The translations under genes were made by a program, and so were the position numbers. Positions 6,174 through 15,248 of a stretch of DNA of 38,101 nucleotides are shown here, piece after piece. The stretch's first letter is position 1. Each line of letters opens with the position of its first letter. The notes under the pieces were generated by a model. The model was given only the letters and a program-made list of their open reading frames with translations. It had not been told where the DNA came from and did no database searches. Source of the DNA: an uncultured Gemella sp. (GTDB taxonomy: Bacteria > Bacillota > Bacilli > Staphylococcales > Gemellaceae); the NCBI GenBank assembly GCA_938038035.1, contig CALHQV010000305.1, positions 1 to 38,101 on the forward strand, written 5' to 3'.

Positions 6174-9173
6174 ATGAGTGGTAAAAATGATAACACATTG
6201 TTAGATGCATTGAGCGAACACTTAAAAGGAAAACCTGTTAAGTTAGATGAACAAGACATTAGAAGAAATCCAGCCAGCTATTCGTTGTTTTCAAAACTTA
6301 TTCGTAGTCGTAATGATGAGTCATTTAAAAACAATGGACAACTTACTGAAACTACACCTAGTTTAGATTATTTATTAGGGATGGCATCAGACAAGGCACA
6401 AGATATCGATGATAACGAAGCAATCATGCAGTTGTTACCTGACTTACAACGTGCTGCTCAAATTTTGATTTCCTATGTCCTCTCACCTACTTATATTACA
6501 TCAGGCCAAGAATTACAGTATCTGCCTCCACCTGGATTGTTTACACAAAACTCAGGTGTACAGATGGTAGATAGAATTAAAAACTATATGGCTACTGGTT
6601 TTAATCTAGATGGTAGATTATACGACATCATGTATAAGATTCTGTTTACCAAAGGTGCCTATTGTGTTGCTGTGATTCCAGAGTCAAGTCTAGATGAATT
6701 GATTAATCCAGAAATTGCTAAAGAATCATTCTCTTATCAAAGCAGTAAACAATCTATTGCAGAAATTGATAAACAACTTAACGATTACATGCGACCTTGT
6801 GCTGGTTTTGCTGGTAAAAGAACAGAAACTAAAAAAGAACATTATAATTCACTCTCTACCGAATCTTATTCTATTAATTTCAATAGTGTTGAAGTGACTT
6901 CTGGTAATACAGATGGCTCTTCCCCTACACTTTATCAAACAAACCATTCTACTGTATTTAATAATACGGTAAATCATTTAATCGATACGAGAATTAAAGT
7001 AAACGATAAAATTGAATACGAATTTCCTAAAGAGATTTTCGATATTGATGGTGCTAAAAAAGATAAAAAAGATACCGAAATTACATTAAGTAAAGAAGGT
7101 AAATGGACAGTTGATTTAAAAGGTTCTGGTGAAGAAACACTTATTGAATATTCAGATGACTTGAACATGATTCGTTTAGGATATATCCGTAAAGAAGCTA
7201 CTGATAAACGAGTTAAGGGTACACTGGGTTTATCTCGTGAATCCTATATCGATAGAACCAATGCTTCTGATAGACAAATCCTAGACAAATTATTTAAGAA
7301 TATTGATAGTTTTGTCAATTCAGGTTATGGAGATGACAATAATCTTAAAGTATTGAAGAACAATCGTCAAACATATCGTAAAGATTTGAATGAGCCTTTG
7401 GTGATTGAATACCCAGTAGAATCAATCATTCCTATTTATAAACCAGGTACTCCTTCTGAACATGTTGGTTATTTAGTATTACACGATGAAGAAGGTGCGC
7501 CTTTATCTAAGGTAAAACCTGTTAACTATTATCGTGATTTAAGTAATACATTTAATAGTCGTACCAGTGGTTCTAAGATGGCATCTTCACTTATTCAACA
7601 AGGACGTGAGATGTTCGATGGCATGAATTCAATGATTGATGAAGCTCGTCAAATTGAAATGTTATCTCGTATTCATGGTAATGCTATTATTAAAGAGATT
7701 ATCGAAAGAACACGTCAAGGTGAATATGGTAAAAATCTAGATATTGGTGATTCTACTGAAGCATTTAGGATTATGTTCTATCGTGCATTGGCAGGACAAA
7801 GAACACGTGTATTATTCATGCCTAAAGACATTATGACCTATATGGCTCAGGACTTCGATAATAAAGGCATGGGGCGTTCTTTAATTGATAACATGAAAGT
7901 ATTGTTGTCTTTACGTATTCAATTCATGTTAGCACAAGTACGTGCGGGTATTGCTAATTCTATTCCTGAAACAGTAGCTACCGTTAGAATTGATGAAAAA
8001 GACCCAGACCCTAAAAAGACGATTCAGATTGCACAAGCACTTACTTTAAAAACCAGATTAACTGCTGGTTTAATGGTAGGCGCATCTAATGTACAAACGA
8101 TTGAAGACAGAATTAATCAATCAAACATTCGTTTAGCAATTGAATCAGACCATCCTAAAGTACCAAATATTGGTCACGATATCACAAGAAATACTGCTGA
8201 TATCCCAGCACCTGATAATGATACTGCTGAATTGATTAATAGATTAGTACAAATGGGTACATTCTTACCTCCAGAATTAGTCGATAATTCCTATGGTGTA
8301 GATTTTGCCCGAGAAGTATTACAACAAAACTTCTTAGTAGGCATGGTCGTTAAACAAATTCAAACCAAACAAAATCCTTACTTTACAGAGTTTGTTAAGA
8401 AACTTATCTTAGCTTCTCCTACGTTAAGAACAGAACTTAAAGAAACAGTTAAGTCAAACTTAAATGATATTCTTGATGTATTGAATGAAGCATCAGATGA
8501 TGAAATTGATAAAACTGCTCTGAGTGATGATTCACTTAGAACAATTATTGAATACATCACGGATAAATTCATTGCTGGGTTAGTAGTTAAACTACCAGAG
8601 AAAGCTAATGATAATGATGAGATGATTAACGACCAAATCAGTAAAATGGAAGCTCGTATCGATAAGACATTAGATTATATCTATTCACCAGAATCATTAC
8701 CAAATGATGTATTGGGTGAAGAAGCCGCTAACTTTATTGACCAATACCGTGGTTTGATTAAAGCAGAGATTATGCGTAATTTCTTAATTGAATCTGGATT
8801 TGGTACTGAAGTTATGGACTTCATTACAATTAGTGATGATGGTGTCCAAACTTACGAGAAGAATGCTTCTATGCGCGACTTTGCTATTAAGACTATTAAG
8901 AACATGATGGATATGTTTGAGAAGTCTAAAAACATTGTTAAATCTACTACTGGATTTATGGAAGGTAACGACCTTAAACCTAGCGAAGGCGGCGGTGGTA
9001 GCTACGATAGTGGCGACAGTGGTGATAGCTCGGACGAAGGTGGTGACGATGGTTTCGGTGACTTTGGTGATGAAGGAAGCGAAGGCGGTGAAGACGACTT
9101 TGACTTCGATGAAGGTGGAGAGTCTTCAGGAGAAGGTAGTCCAAACTCTGACGTAGACGGCGCACCTGACTAA
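6174..9173 (+). CDS. Portal protein (phiKZ-type), candidate
   Basis: 999 aa; AAGAGGTAATCAAAA precedes the ATG. The layout fits a large myovirus portal: a helical N-terminal wing, a long central region with RVLFMPKDIMTYM followed by a long amphipathic helix (LLSLRIQFMLAQVRAGIANS), the position and character of a portal stem/crown, then a helical C-terminal part. The last ~60 residues are a Gly/Asp/Ser/Glu tail (GGGGSYDSGDSGDSSDEGGD and on), probably disordered. The portal is the dodecameric channel at the head vertex through which DNA is packaged. Spacing from the capsid candidate (four genes) agrees with phiKZ-like order. It is about twice the length of T4 gp20. Recognition rests on architecture and context rather than a diagnostic motif. 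Confidence 0.6.
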   Translation: MSGKNDNTLLDALSEHLKGKPVKLDEQDIRRNPASYSLFSKLIRSRNDESFKNNGQLTETTPSLDYLLGMASDKAQDIDDNEAIMQLLPDLQRAAQILISYVLSPTYITSGQELQYLPPPGLFTQNSGVQMVDRIKNYMATGFNLDGRLYDIMYKILFTKGAYCVAVIPESSLDELINPEIAKESFSYQSSKQSIAEIDKQLNDYMRPCAGFAGKRTETKKEHYNSLSTESYSINFNSVEVTSGNTDGSSPTLYQTNHSTVFNNTVNHLIDTRIKVNDKIEYEFPKEIFDIDGAKKDKKDTEITLSKEGKWTVDLKGSGEETLIEYSDDLNMIRLGYIRKEATDKRVKGTLGLSRESYIDRTNASDRQILDKLFKNIDSFVNSGYGDDNNLKVLKNNRQTYRKDLNEPLVIEYPVESIIPIYKPGTPSEHVGYLVLHDEEGAPLSKVKPVNYYRDLSNTFNSRTSGSKMASSLIQQGREMFDGMNSMIDEARQIEMLSRIHGNAIIKEIIERTRQGEYGKNLDIGDSTEAFRIMFYRALAGQRTRVLFMPKDIMTYMAQDFDNKGMGRSLIDNMKVLLSLRIQFMLAQVRAGIANSIPETVATVRIDEKDPDPKKTIQIAQALTLKTRLTAGLMVGASNVQTIEDRINQSNIRLAIESDHPKVPNIGHDITRNTADIPAPDNDTAELINRLVQMGTFLPPELVDNSYGVDFAREVLQQNFLVGMVVKQIQTKQNPYFTEFVKKLILASPTLRTELKETVKSNLNDILDVLNEASDDEIDKTALSDDSLRTIIEYITDKFIAGLVVKLPEKANDNDEMINDQISKMEARIDKTLDYIYSPESLPNDVLGEEAANFIDQYRGLIKAEIMRNFLIESGFGTEVMDFITISDDGVQTYEKNASMRDFAIKTIKNMMDMFEKSKNIVKSTTGFMEGNDLKPSEGGGGSYDSGDSGDSSDEGGDDGFGDFGDEGSEGGEDDFDFDEGGESSGEGSPNSDVDGAPD

Positions 9174-9196
9174 AAAATAAAAACATAAAGGATATC

Positions 9197-9228
9197 TAGA
9201 GTAGAGAGGGAATTCCCTCTCTACTCTA
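9197..9228. terminator. Bidirectional terminator, perfect 32-bp palindrome
   Basis: TAGAGTAGAGAGGG, AATT and the exact complement form a palindrome without a single mismatch between the convergent stop codons at 9173 and 9237. T-rich sequence follows on both sides, so it can serve both genes. Confidence 0.85.
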
Positions 9229-9236
9229 TTTACCTT

Positions 9237-11486
9237 TTATTGCGTTAATTTGCAAATACGATAGAATACATGGTTAATATCAAATCGACTGGCTGGAATA
9301 AACTCAATCAGTACACCATCTGAAGTTAACAGATAAGTGTCACGAGTAGGTTTACTTGATTTACGATTACGACGTACTAGAGAGGCAGTAATCAAATTAC
9401 TGATTTCAGAACTCGTATCACGAACTAAGCATACCCAACCATTTTGATTGTTTTCAGAACCATCCAATGTGATATTTAACTCACCAGCACTACGGTCTAC
9501 ATAAGTTACAGTTGCTGTATTACTTACAATAGTCGGTGTATCACTGTCTGACAAATATTCATCATCATTATTGGTAATAGTGAATGATGCGAACATTTCT
9601 TCTACAAGTGTATCGTATTGCTGTCTTGATGACTTAGTGATGATATCATCGCGCTCTTCCAAATCAGTGTAACATTCTACAATCTCAGTTACACTGATGT
9701 CAGTCAAGTCTAGACACAGAAGAATCTTGTTAAACTGAATATCAATCATTTCAGAAAGTTTACGCAATAGGACAAACTCACGTGCTTTAGTCAGTGGTTT
9801 AATGATTTTATCACGATAATCGTCAAATGTTTTACATTCTTTGATTTTCCGTACTACCTCTAACTGACGTTTCTTAGTAGCAATAGGATTCATGATAGTG
9901 ACATCACTTTCAACCAAACGTGAACCATTGTGTTCTGTATAAACATCGTCAATGATTTCTGTAACCAGTGATGGTAAATTATCAGCGATAATCTCGTTAT
10001 CGTTAATGGTTACATTGTATTCATTTACTTCGCCACCATTTGCAAGGATTTCGGCTTCCTGATATTGACGTTCCTCATCAGTCATGGTCAGATATTTAAT
10101 CTCTTCTTCCAGACTAGGTGGATTCTCACGATTAGGAATTAATGCGCTACCTAAGATACCTGGTGTTTTACCAGGAATGATATGGTCTTTAAGTTCCATT
10201 CTTTCTTCCTCAGTTAAATCGTACAATACCTGACAAGGTAAACCATGTTCATCTAATTCAATCATACAACGTTTATTCAGATAGTTGTAGGATTGCCACA
10301 GTTTATTACTTGCATTAAATGCAAATACATACTCACGTTGAACCAGACCATAGGTGTCGTAGTATTCAAAATACAAACCATCTTTATCTTCAGACAGTTT
10401 TTCACGATGTTTAGTATAGTCAAACGGATATAAGTATTCAGGTGTTAGTTTACGACGTACTTTTACTTCATTAATATCTTCGTATCCTTTGGTAGAAGTA
10501 TTAATCCACAAACCTACTAACCAGTTACGACCAATAGCCATTTTACGACGACTATTTGGTACAATTGGGAAACCATCTTCTTCGACTTCGACTTGAACAT
10601 TAGTCTGATTGTCTACGTTAATAGTTTCATTGGTGTTAGGTTTATCATAACGCTCTTCGTATTGACGTGCATTACCGTGAACAACAGTAGGTGTACCAAT
10701 AACAGAAGATTCATCAACCAATTCGTTGTATGTTGAATTATCTTGTTGTTGGCGTTGTGGGTTTTGTTGATTTCCACCAATGCTTTCAACATATTTACGA
10801 CGTTTAATGGCAAAGTAGTCATTGGTATCAGTTTGCTGTGTAGTATTCGTGTTATTACCACCACGACCGAACACATCATGTGCTTGTGTGTTAGAAGCAC
10901 TAAATGTATTATCTACTCGATTAGCATTCATGCCACCAAAGTTATTACCATTGTTACCACGAACACTACCCCAACGAGAACCACCATCATTACCTACATT
11001 GTTATTACGCATGGTCATACCACCACGAGTAGCGAAACTACCTGCATTGTTGTTACCATACATCATGCCATTGCCATTACTGTAATGACGTGCCAATTGA
11101 CGTTGGATATTATTAATGTAAGAACAATACTTACTAGCATCATTACGTACACCATGTGCTTCTTGAGCATTTAATTGGTTCATTGGACCATAGTTCAAGA
11201 AGATGTAGGGTACAGCATCAACAAAGGAATTACTTACTAAGTTGAATACTTGGTTTTGGTTATTAGGATTGATTTGGTTAGACAAATATTCTAATTCCAA
11301 AATCTGCAAGATATTCACGTAGATTTCAGAGAACAAATTATTGTTTTGACTCAATGCTTCAGCAGCACATCCACGGAAGAATGATACTTGGTTAGGACCA
11401 GCATATAGTGTTTCATCAACCACTTGTGCCAACATCTCACCAACCATTTGTTGCAGAGGTGCTGTTTGATACAAATCGATATTCAT
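9237..11486 (-). CDS. Unknown protein with Asn-rich linker
   Basis: 749 aa. An N-terminal helical domain (1-~135) is followed by a low-complexity linker (~135-270) rich in Asn, Gly, Met and Gln (NNNVGNDGGSRWGSVRGNNG and similar). A C-terminal region of about 450 aa, mixed alpha/beta, contains many acidic loops. The linker probably joins two independent folded modules. No enzyme motif was recognised. It is convergent with the portal and its start is 33 bp from the stop of the RNA polymerase gene. AAAAAGGAAACTAAC precedes the ATG. It could be a virion protein or a DNA/RNA-binding assembly factor; I cannot tell. Confidence 0.7.
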   Translation of the reverse strand: MNIDLYQTAPLQQMVGEMLAQVVDETLYAGPNQVSFFRGCAAEALSQNNNLFSEIYVNILQILELEYLSNQINPNNQNQVFNLVSNSFVDAVPYIFLNYGPMNQLNAQEAHGVRNDASKYCSYINNIQRQLARHYSNGNGMMYGNNNAGSFATRGGMTMRNNNVGNDGGSRWGSVRGNNGNNFGGMNANRVDNTFSASNTQAHDVFGRGGNNTNTTQQTDTNDYFAIKRRKYVESIGGNQQNPQRQQQDNSTYNELVDESSVIGTPTVVHGNARQYEERYDKPNTNETINVDNQTNVQVEVEEDGFPIVPNSRRKMAIGRNWLVGLWINTSTKGYEDINEVKVRRKLTPEYLYPFDYTKHREKLSEDKDGLYFEYYDTYGLVQREYVFAFNASNKLWQSYNYLNKRCMIELDEHGLPCQVLYDLTEEERMELKDHIIPGKTPGILGSALIPNRENPPSLEEEIKYLTMTDEERQYQEAEILANGGEVNEYNVTINDNEIIADNLPSLVTEIIDDVYTEHNGSRLVESDVTIMNPIATKKRQLEVVRKIKECKTFDDYRDKIIKPLTKAREFVLLRKLSEMIDIQFNKILLCLDLTDISVTEIVECYTDLEERDDIITKSSRQQYDTLVEEMFASFTITNNDDEYLSDSDTPTIVSNTATVTYVDRSAGELNITLDGSENNQNGWVCLVRDTSSEISNLITASLVRRNRKSSKPTRDTYLLTSDGVLIEFIPASRFDINHVFYRICKLTQ

Positions 11487-11518
11487 GTTAGTTTCCTTTT
11501 TAAAATATACTTTAACAA

Positions 11519-13222
11519 TTACTCTGTGTCTTCAATATCATGCCTATTATCTACTTCACCGTATAACAATTTCTTAACGGCTTCGATTTTATCGGCAAGT
11601 TCGGGATTAGGCACAATGGTGTAATCGTCAGTGATAGTTACATATGGGTTTAATCTACTGCGACCTGATGGGTCTGCTTTAGACATGTCAAATGCCGCAC
11701 CACATTCCAATAGAGATTCATGTAGTGCTACAGATGGGTCTTCTACATTAAACTGCGTATTAGATGTTCTGGCTTTATCAGACTTCTCTTGTGGGATAAC
11801 AATACGTCCCATTTTCAAGATAGGCAAATCAGCTGGGTCATCTACTACGATAATTTCAGTATGGTTCTTAATCTGCATAACCACTTCAGCACGAATGCTT
11901 TCAATTGCTTTCTTAACAGCTTCGTACTTAACAGGTACATTAGGATTTCTGTCTTCTTCTAATCGCAATGTACTAAGATTAAAGTAAGCATTGTTAATCG
12001 CTTTAGTTAAATCGAATAACAAGAATTGACAAATCTGCAATTGCTTACCATACAGAGTATTAGATTTAGAAATTTGTGAAATCTCACTGGTTAAGTCAAT
12101 AAAGTTTTCAACAATATAAACGAATAGTTTATAAATGCTGTCAATATGTCCTAAACCAATTCGCTCGAAATCATCGATAGTCATGTCATCTACATAACCA
12201 TCTAATGAAACCATGTGTTTGTCAATATTGTCTTGAATAATAGACGCATGGTCAGATGTAGAACAGATGGCTTCACCCATCATGCTACGCCATGCTTCTG
12301 TATTATCTACAATATCTGGATTCATTCGATTATAACGAGTATAGTGACTTAATACGTAAATCAATGTACCAATAACCGTTTTAGCTGAACGAATGGTTTC
12401 CCATTCATGACGACGTACTGCAAAGAACATCTTTGTAGGTTCGTAATAAGGATAAAGATAACTGTGTGGTGGCTTACGACCATTACTTTTAACAATTACC
12501 CAATCTTCTGTTGGATATTGGTTTGATAAGTCGACAGCTGTTTCAAAGTCATCTTCATTTAACATCTGAACAGAACCAGGTTTAAAACCAAACATTTCTA
12601 ATGTTTTGGTCATCCCGAACTTACAGCACAGATAATGTACAAGCGTACACTTCATTTTAATGAAATTATCAGTGCGTCCAGTGTCTTTCTTATTGTGGAT
12701 TTTAGAATGATAGATAGATGTATATTCAGATACACCATCTACAAAAATATTCACGCTACGAATACGTTCAAACCACAGCTTAATCTTAATCAGTTTAACA
12801 AAGATTTCAGTAGGTTTAATGGTAATGATACCATCTGCCATTACAGGTGCAACCATGTATTTTACACCATTCATCCACATGAATCCATGTCGACGAATAA
12901 ATGGAAGATAGATATATTTACGAATCGGCTGACCATCAAAGTCAAAGTTAAAAGCATAAAGTCGGATATCATTTTTATTGATATCGTATTTACGCGTGTT
13001 GTTGTTACTGATTCTGGTCATGTATTGATAACCCTCTTTTGGAGGGACTTTCTCACAACCAAGATACTTTAACTTTTTAGGAAATCGTTTCGAGTTAATG
13101 CGAAACAATCTATCCACATAAAGAGGAATATTAGGATTGTCGTGATAAGACAATCCTAATCCAATTCTCTCGTCAATATGTGGAGTATCTTCCTTAATCC
13201 GTTGTATCAATAAAGGATTCAT
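11519..13222 (-). CDS. Non-virion RNA polymerase beta subunit, N-terminal half (phiKZ gp123-like)
   Basis: 567 aa. Residues ~100-135 (YLPFIRRHGFMWMNGVKYMV then APVMADG) line up with the bacterial RpoB stretch around GTFVINGTERVIVSQL and RSPGV. The following part (FIKMKCTLVHYLCCKFGMTK..EMFG) resembles RpoB KLPATIILRALNYTTEQIL. Near the middle, DDFERIGLGHIDSIYKL matches the RpoB strand around NRRIRSVGE. Jumbo phages of the phiKZ group split beta over two genes, and gp123 of phiKZ is the N-terminal half, encoded between capsid and portal as here. This polymerase transcribes phage middle and late genes inside the infected cell. The remaining subunits must lie outside the window. AAGGAAAACAAAC precedes the ATG. 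Confidence 0.68.
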   Translation of the reverse strand: MNPLLIQRIKEDTPHIDERIGLGLSYHDNPNIPLYVDRLFRINSKRFPKKLKYLGCEKVPPKEGYQYMTRISNNNTRKYDINKNDIRLYAFNFDFDGQPIRKYIYLPFIRRHGFMWMNGVKYMVAPVMADGIITIKPTEIFVKLIKIKLWFERIRSVNIFVDGVSEYTSIYHSKIHNKKDTGRTDNFIKMKCTLVHYLCCKFGMTKTLEMFGFKPGSVQMLNEDDFETAVDLSNQYPTEDWVIVKSNGRKPPHSYLYPYYEPTKMFFAVRRHEWETIRSAKTVIGTLIYVLSHYTRYNRMNPDIVDNTEAWRSMMGEAICSTSDHASIIQDNIDKHMVSLDGYVDDMTIDDFERIGLGHIDSIYKLFVYIVENFIDLTSEISQISKSNTLYGKQLQICQFLLFDLTKAINNAYFNLSTLRLEEDRNPNVPVKYEAVKKAIESIRAEVVMQIKNHTEIIVVDDPADLPILKMGRIVIPQEKSDKARTSNTQFNVEDPSVALHESLLECGAAFDMSKADPSGRSRLNPYVTITDDYTIVPNPELADKIEAVKKLLYGEVDNRHDIEDTE

Positions 13223-13240
13223 GTTTGTTTTCCTTGTATA

Positions 13241-13254
13241 ATTATTAAAGTATA
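13241..13254 (-). promoter_or_regulatory. Possible promoter TATACTTTAATAAT upstream of the RNA polymerase gene
   Basis: On the minus strand TATACTTTAATAAT lies about 20 bp upstream of the start codon at 13222 and partly matches the recurrent motif, without its GTG end. No convincing -35 box. Confidence 0.3.
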
Positions 13255-13307
13255 TTCTACCATGATAAAAGACTCGCGATATTCTTTTAACAATAATAAA
13301 ACACTTA

Positions 13308-13329
13308 AATTATCTATTAAGAGATAATT
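13308..13329 (-). terminator. Weak terminator after the coiled-coil protein gene
   Basis: AATTATCT and AGATAATT pair around a 6-nt loop directly after the stop codon at 13333. The stem is only 8 bp and AT-rich. Confidence 0.4.
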
Positions 13330-13332
13330 CAC

Positions 13333-15069
13333 TCAAATAAGTTCAATTGTATAAGAATTTTTATATTCTTTTACTCCTTTATAAATTAAGTAACCTGCTC
13401 CAACTACTAGAGCTGCAATACCTAAAGGTAATGCTACTTTACTTAAAGCTGCAGTGATTGCACTAAAGTTGCATGTCGATTTTAACACATCACCTAGTGT
13501 ACTAGCGTGTCTAATAAATGTTTCAGTTTTATCCTTTTTTACACTATGGTCTATAAATATCTTGGTTAATGCACTGGTAATCGTCGCCACGCCTGCGATA
13601 ATACCTGCAATTGCACCAATGTTCTTAGAGCTATTATTACTCTCTGTTGCTTTAGTGTGTTCTTCTGCTTTAATTCGTTTAGTTCTTTCTTCAATTAGCC
13701 TTTCTTCCAAATCCAGAATCCTATCTCTTTCTTTATAGGTTCTATCGGTTTCTCTGTCTTCTCGTTTAAATGTCCTTTCTTCCTGTTTAAATTCTCTCTC
13801 TTCACGAGAGTTCTCATGACTACTTAATGTTTCAATATGTTCTAGTTTAAGTTTAAGTTCTTTAAGCTCTCTTTCTTTTTGGTTAATCTTCTCATTCAAT
13901 TCTCGAACTTTAAGCTCGTGTTCACGCTCTTGTTCTTTAAATTGATTATTTAAAATAGCCTCCTGTTGTTTTAATCTACGAATCTCAATTTCAGAATTAA
14001 ATGTTCTGGCTTCATCTGCTGTAATAAAATAACCATGTTCTTGCAATGTTATTTTATCACGATAAGGAATAAAGAAATGTTGTGTATCAATCTCATCATC
14101 ATCGTTAAGATAAGATGTGTAAATATACAATCCAGGTGATTCATCATTTGTAGGTTGTTCACCCTTAATCACTTGAATCTTATCACCTATCTTACGATAG
14201 ATTCTACCTTCTTTTTTCTTAGTAATAAACTTAATAGATTCTATTCTTTTTTGTTTATCTAATTCTTCTTTAATTGATTTATGCAATTCAGAATCTTCTA
14301 TAGAGAAAGCAGGATGTAATATCTTAGAATAATTGATTACATTTGGTGAAATAACAATATCTAATTCTTTATCGTATATAATTTGGTTTTTACGAATGAT
14401 GTCTTCAGGATAATAGAACATCATGGCCATTTCACTATTACCAAGACAGATGTTAGTACAATACGCACCAGTAATGGATTTAATGACATCACTGACTTTA
14501 TTACTTAAATCTTTTCTGTCTTTTAACAAATATCCAAATAGTCGTCTATTTTCACTAATACCGTATAAGCTATCATTTGGTTCTAGATTGTTTTCTTTAT
14601 AATTATTCTCAACACTATCTAGTAAACCAACAGTCGGTATAATAGATTCTAAATTGCTTAAGTGTCTAACAATAATATATAAACCAGAACCGTATCTGAA
14701 TACTAGATTCTTTTCGTCTTCTGATAAGCTATTTAAAGAACTGTATTCTGAACCAGGTTTTAAACGATAAACGTGACCGAATCGATTACTGATATTAATA
14801 TCAGTATTAGACATGTTAATATATTCAATTGATGTTGATAATAGCGATGGATGTTTAGTAGAAACACCACGTATCTTATTACCAAAGTCACTTTCTGATT
14901 TAATAATAATAGATTGTGGTTTGTTATTAATCAAATCAGAGTGTTCAGCATTAACAAAATCAATATCTTGAGAGGTGTATGAAAAATCATCATTTGTGTA
15001 TTTTATTCTATTACTTCTATTTCGTATATTGAACAAAGCAGAGCCATTTTGATATTCTTCGTTAGGCAT
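13333..15069 (-). CDS. Coiled-coil protein with C-terminal hydrophobic segments, unknown function
   Basis: 578 aa from the ATG at 15069, which has AAGGAG nine bases upstream; the longer frame to 15159 lacks a ribosome site. Residues ~1-350 form a globular mixed domain. Residues ~360-500 are a highly charged coiled coil with Glu/Arg/Lys repeats (REEREFKQEERTFKREDRET). Two hydrophobic Gly/Ala-rich segments follow (NIGAIAGIIAGVATITSALT and PLGIAALVVGAGYLIYKGV), which may be membrane-inserting helices. The architecture resembles proteins that work at membranes or form filaments, but no family was recognised. It has its own promoter-like motif (15110-15124) and terminators on both sides, so it appears to be a separate unit within a structural region. 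Confidence 0.72.
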   Translation of the reverse strand: MPNEEYQNGSALFNIRNRSNRIKYTNDDFSYTSQDIDFVNAEHSDLINNKPQSIIIKSESDFGNKIRGVSTKHPSLLSTSIEYINMSNTDINISNRFGHVYRLKPGSEYSSLNSLSEDEKNLVFRYGSGLYIIVRHLSNLESIIPTVGLLDSVENNYKENNLEPNDSLYGISENRRLFGYLLKDRKDLSNKVSDVIKSITGAYCTNICLGNSEMAMMFYYPEDIIRKNQIIYDKELDIVISPNVINYSKILHPAFSIEDSELHKSIKEELDKQKRIESIKFITKKKEGRIYRKIGDKIQVIKGEQPTNDESPGLYIYTSYLNDDDEIDTQHFFIPYRDKITLQEHGYFITADEARTFNSEIEIRRLKQQEAILNNQFKEQEREHELKVRELNEKINQKERELKELKLKLEHIETLSSHENSREEREFKQEERTFKREDRETDRTYKERDRILDLEERLIEERTKRIKAEEHTKATESNNSSKNIGAIAGIIAGVATITSALTKIFIDHSVKKDKTETFIRHASTLGDVLKSTCNFSAITAALSKVALPLGIAALVVGAGYLIYKGVKEYKNSYTIELI

Positions 15070-15109
15070 AGTTGTTTTCTCCTTAAGGAAACAATATAAT
15101 ATTCGGTAC

Positions 15110-15124
15110 CAATTTAATATTATA
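15110..15124 (-). promoter_or_regulatory. Promoter-like motif TATAATATTAAATTG
   Basis: On the minus strand TATAATATTAAATTG resembles the consensus TATAYTATTAAWGTG and includes a perfect TATAAT. It lies 40 bp upstream of the start at 15069, just after the capsid terminator. Confidence 0.5.
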
Positions 15125-15162
15125 TGTTTTAGAAAAAATACAATAAGGCGTAGATACACCTA

Positions 15163-15194
15163 CTACTCTACTACCAGTATAGGTAGTAGAGTAG
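15163..15194 (-). terminator. Terminator of the capsid gene
   Basis: CTACTCTACTACC and GGTAGTAGAGTAG form a perfect 13-bp stem with a 6-nt loop, 54 bp past the capsid stop codon. The TATTTTTTCT run lies further down on the minus strand, so termination may be imperfect. Confidence 0.65.
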
Positions 15195-15248
15195 AGGGTA
15201 TCTTTAATTAATTATTTAAATTAATCAGTTCTGTTTAACCACTAGTGA

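Noticed and set aside
6137..6259. N-terminal extension of the 780-aa protein to 6259
   Set aside because: It would overlap the portal coding start, lacks a ribosome site, and the ATG at 6136 has a standard one.
10743..11174. Plus-strand open frames opposite the Asn-rich linker
   Set aside because: Shadows of AAT/GGT-rich codons; Leu/Thr/Ile repeats only and no initiation signal.
15070..15159. N-terminal extension of the coiled-coil protein to 15159
   Set aside because: The extra hydrophobic 30 residues cover the promoter motif and the AAGGAG site of the ATG at 15069.
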